From assembly GCA_963974475.1 (NCBI GenBank), contig CAXBCR010000045.1, positions 1-9,690 of the forward strand: a DNA stretch of 9,690 nt, given 5' to 3'. The translations under genes and the position numbers were made by a program. Positions 8,164 to 9,690 of the stretch are shown here, piece by piece. How positions within the stretch are numbered: position 1 is the first letter of the stretch; every line of letters starts with the position of its first letter. The notes under the pieces were generated by a model that saw only the letters and a list, made by a program, of their open reading frames with translations, was not told the origin of the DNA and ran no database searches. This DNA is from CAJXZP01 sp963974475 (GTDB lineage Bacteria > Bacteroidota > Bacteroidia > Flavobacteriales_G > Salibacteraceae).

Positions 8164-8511
8164 TTAGAATGGTAAGTCATCATCATCACCACCCGCAGCA
8201 ATTGGAGGTGGAGTTGGAAGTGGGGCATTTTCAGCAGGAGTCGTAGCTGCTGTTTTTTCCATTTTCCAAGCGTTTAAATTCACGTAATAACGTCCGTTAT
8301 ATTCGTTTCCGCGAATATTGAAATGCACAGTTACTTCATCATTCACTGCATAAGTGTCTAATACACTTGTTTTTTCTTTAAAGAAGTCAAATTGCACGTC
8401 CTGAGGGTATTGCTCAGCAGTGGTAATTACGAAACTTCTTTTTGAGAACCCGCTATCAAAAGTTTGGGTATCCAAAATCACTTTTATTCTTCCTTGTAAT
8501 TGTAAATCCAT
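8164..8511 (-). CDS. DUF3127 protein with SSB-like acidic C-terminal tip
   Basis: A 115-residue protein matching the Bacteroidota DUF3127 family. Residues 1-86 form a small, beta-rich, OB-like domain (MDLQLQGRIKVIL, KRSFVITTAEQYPQDVQFDF, VTVHFNIRGNEYNGRYYVNL). Residues 87-108 are a flexible Ala/Pro/Thr linker. The end is GGDDDDLPF, closely resembling the DDDIPF tip with which bacterial single-stranded DNA-binding proteins (SSB) recruit repair and replication partners. The layout of compact beta domain, disordered linker and acidic Phe-terminated tip is that of an SSB, although the core is shorter. A DNA-related role is therefore an inference, not an established function. ATG 8511 lies four bases after the flavin reductase stop, implying one operon. 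Confidence 0.9.
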   Translation of the reverse strand: MDLQLQGRIKVILDTQTFDSGFSKRSFVITTAEQYPQDVQFDFFKEKTSVLDTYAVNDEVTVHFNIRGNEYNGRYYVNLNAWKMEKTAATTPAENAPLPTPPPIAAGGDDDDLPF

Positions 8512-8515
8512 TTTA

Positions 8516-9418
8516 TTAGTCGTTGAAGGCTAGGAGCGTCATCCATGCCAATTGTATTTGATTATTGTTAATTTGTTTTTTTGCTAAATGATGTAATTCT
8601 GTTTCTAATTGGGCCGCATCATCTTCATATTTGATGAAAAGTTCACTAAGTTCAAATAGTTTGTGATCGTTCACATCCAATTCCGATGGAAGTTGCTCCA
8701 CATTTCCCAGGCGACCTAAATCATTTCCGGAAAGGATGGTGGAATTACGAATGTCGGCAGGTATTTGATCCACACCAATTCCGTGGGTGCGAAGGGGTTT
8801 TTCAATTTCAAAAAGGGAATCACCATGCGCACGAGAATACCAATCACCTCCCATTCTACCTACCAAATCTATTTTTGTTTGGTCAATGACACCGTTTTTT
8901 TGTAATACATTTTTATTGACATGAAACATAACCACTTCGCAAATAACTAAGTTACCTGCTCCGCCTTCGGTTCCTAAGGCAACAATGTCGATGACTTTAC
9001 ACTCCATTTGTACGGGAGATTCTGCTACGCGAAAAGGTTTTACCAACTCACTTTTAATGGGGGTCAGTCCGGATTTAATAAATTCGTTTACTCCGAGACC
9101 ATATTCCGTACTAGAAAGAGACATTTGTTCAACAATGGCATGGTTGACAACGTTAATAACTACTTCACCGGTTGCTTTTACATTTTCAAGCGTGTGCTTG
9201 GTGGTGTTGTCACGTACCCTACGAGAAGGGGAAAAAACCACGATTGGCGGATTTGCGCTAAACCCATTAAAGAACGAAAAAGGACTTAAATTTGGGTTTC
9301 CATCCACATCAACAGTACTAGCAAATGCAATAGGTCTGGGACCAATGGCTCCTAGCATAGTTCCAAATACCTTGGGAGTGGTTTCCTTTTTTGGATTGAT
9401 TTGAACAAAATTTTCCAT
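8516..9418 (-). CDS. Flavin reductase-family (FMN-binding split-barrel) protein
   Basis: A 300-residue cytoplasmic protein from ATG 9418. An in-frame ATG at 9451 would add 11 residues (MFKPSFYLWRF). It is rejected because a strong promoter match (9426-9456) lies between the two starts, and because MENFVQINPK is a typical start for the family. Residues about 12-170 form the flavin reductase-like split barrel: GAIGPRPIAFASTVD, GNPNLSPFSFFNGFSANPPIVVFSP, KHTLENVKATGEVVINVV and LVICEVVMFHV. This fold binds FMN or FAD, and many members reduce free flavin using NAD(P)H; the physiological substrate here is unknown. After the barrel come LVGRMGGDWYSR and a C-terminal helical region (about 245-300, rich in Glu, Leu and Lys) that small flavin reductases lack. 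It is first in an operon with the DUF3127 gene and the AtoE-family gene. Confidence 0.9.
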   Translation of the reverse strand: MENFVQINPKKETTPKVFGTMLGAIGPRPIAFASTVDVDGNPNLSPFSFFNGFSANPPIVVFSPSRRVRDNTTKHTLENVKATGEVVINVVNHAIVEQMSLSSTEYGLGVNEFIKSGLTPIKSELVKPFRVAESPVQMECKVIDIVALGTEGGAGNLVICEVVMFHVNKNVLQKNGVIDQTKIDLVGRMGGDWYSRAHGDSLFEIEKPLRTHGIGVDQIPADIRNSTILSGNDLGRLGNVEQLPSELDVNDHKLFELSELFIKYEDDAAQLETELHHLAKKQINNNQIQLAWMTLLAFND

Positions 9419-9425
9419 GAACCGC

Positions 9426-9456
9426 CAAAGGTAAAATGACGGTTTAAACATTCAAA
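9426..9456 (-). promoter_or_regulatory. Predicted promoter of the flavin reductase operon
   Basis: On the minus strand the -7 element is TACCTTTG (9433-9426), an exact match to the Bacteroidota consensus TAnnTTTG. A TTTG -33 element lies at 9456-9453, with 19 bases between them. Centring the element at -7 puts the transcription start near 9422, only a few bases from ATG 9418. The messenger would be almost leaderless. Confidence 0.6.
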
Positions 9457-9530
9457 TAATACGGCAGGTTTTTGATCAAAATAAATGGGATTTATCAACA
9501 AAAAAAAGATTTCAAAAAATGAAAAATAGG

Positions 9531-9545
9531 TTTGCATAATGCAAA
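9531..9545. repeat. Perfect inverted repeat in the tRNA-Leu promoter
   Basis: TTTGCAT-A-ATGCAAA is a perfect palindrome with 7-base arms and a one-base centre. The left arm contains the -33 TTTG, and the right arm ends seven bases before the -7 element. A dimeric regulator could bind here, but a chance palindrome in AT-rich DNA is also possible. Confidence 0.5.
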
Positions 9546-9560
9546 AGATAACTATCTTTG
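9531..9560 (+). promoter_or_regulatory. Predicted promoter of the tRNA-Leu gene
   Basis: TTTG at 9531-9534 and TATCTTTG at 9553-9560 are exact matches to the Bacteroidota -33 (TTTG) and -7 (TAnnTTTG) elements, with 18 bases between them. The predicted start is near 9563-9564, about seven bases before the mature tRNA 5' end. Confidence 0.72.
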
Positions 9561-9570
9561 CCGCCCCAAC

Positions 9571-9652
9571 GCGGATGTGGTGAAATTGGTAGACACGCTA
9601 GACTTAGGATCTAGTGCCGCAAGGTGTGAAGGTTCGAGTCCTTTCATCCGCA
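9571..9652 (+). tRNA. tRNA-Leu (anticodon UAG)
   Basis: An 82-base class II tRNA. The acceptor stem is GCGGATG (9571-9577) paired with CATCCGC (9645-9651), with discriminator A9652. The anticodon stem is CTAGA/TCTAG (9598-9602, 9610-9614), and the loop CTTAGGA places UAG at 9605-9607, reading CUN leucine codons, chiefly CUA. A variable arm (9615-9627) with a short GCC/GGT stem is typical of leucine tRNA. The T arm is GAAGG-TTCGAGT-CCTTT (9628-9644). The 3' CCA is not encoded (the next bases are CAC), so it must be added by the CCA-adding enzyme. Confidence 0.97.
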
Positions 9653-9655
9653 CAC

Positions 9656-9684
9656 AAAGCCAGAACGAAAGTTCTGGCTTTTTT
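9656..9684 (+). terminator. Intrinsic terminator of the tRNA-Leu gene
   Basis: A perfect 11-base-pair stem, AAAGCCAGAAC (9656-9666) with GTTCTGGCTTT (9671-9681), is closed by a stable GAAA tetraloop (9667-9670). A run of six T residues spans 9679-9684. It starts three bases after the tRNA, so the tRNA is probably a single-gene transcript. The reverse strand has only three T residues after the stem, so termination is mainly on the plus strand. Confidence 0.93.
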
Positions 9685-9690
9685 GTGGAT

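Noticed and set aside
8985..9404. 139-codon open frame on the plus strand opposite the flavin reductase gene
   Set aside because: It mirrors a well-supported gene on the other strand and has no recognisable protein features. Other antisense frames (for example 401-583, 1271-1498, 2209-2421, 4451-4648, 7577-7795) are dismissed for the same reason.
9419..9451. Longer flavin reductase start at ATG 9451
   Set aside because: The predicted promoter lies between this ATG and ATG 9418, and the added 11 residues do not look like the family N-terminus.
9653..9690. Integration (att) site at the tRNA-Leu 3' end
   Set aside because: tRNA genes are common integration sites, but no repeat of the tRNA 3' end or integrase gene is visible in the window.

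Overview
The window looks like a chromosomal segment of a Bacteroidota bacterium, most likely Flavobacteriia or a close relative. The evidence is the low G+C content, two proteins with type IX secretion system (T9SS) C-terminal sorting domains of the A and B types, a choice-of-anchor L domain, a DUF3127 protein, and promoters of the Bacteroidota form (TTTG / TAnnTTTG). No mobile-element genes, CRISPR array, rRNA or phage replication genes are visible.

Left two thirds (about 44-6758, + strand): four tightly packed genes for exported proteins. In order they are a tail-fibre-like protein with a chaperone-like, coiled-coil C-terminus; a trypsin-fold protease related to lysyl endopeptidase with a T9SS type A tail; a small lipoprotein; and an 1115-residue adhesin-like protein with a choice-of-anchor L domain, a Calx-beta-like domain, eight two-cysteine Ig/PKD-like modules and a T9SS type B (gliding-motility type) tail. 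Gaps between genes are 1, 1 and 3 bases, so transcription as one unit and translational coupling are likely. The first gene has no ordinary start codon in frame with its signal peptide. The only usable ATG (44) lies just upstream of a run of 7-base repeats and is one repeat unit out of frame. This is the pattern of a slipped-strand phase-variation switch, and the most interesting feature here.

Right third (6774-9418, - strand): a flavin reductase-family protein, a DUF3127 protein with an SSB-like acidic tip, and an AtoE-family short-chain fatty acid transporter form a compact operon. It is transcribed towards the surface-protein operon and has a good promoter almost abutting the first start codon. 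The two operons converge with only 15 bases between stop codons.

Right end (9531-9684, + strand): a complete tRNA-Leu (UAG) unit with its own promoter, a palindrome inside the promoter, and a strong intrinsic terminator. No gene-free stretch exceeds 300 bases. The longest is 9419-9570, which holds the two divergent promoters.
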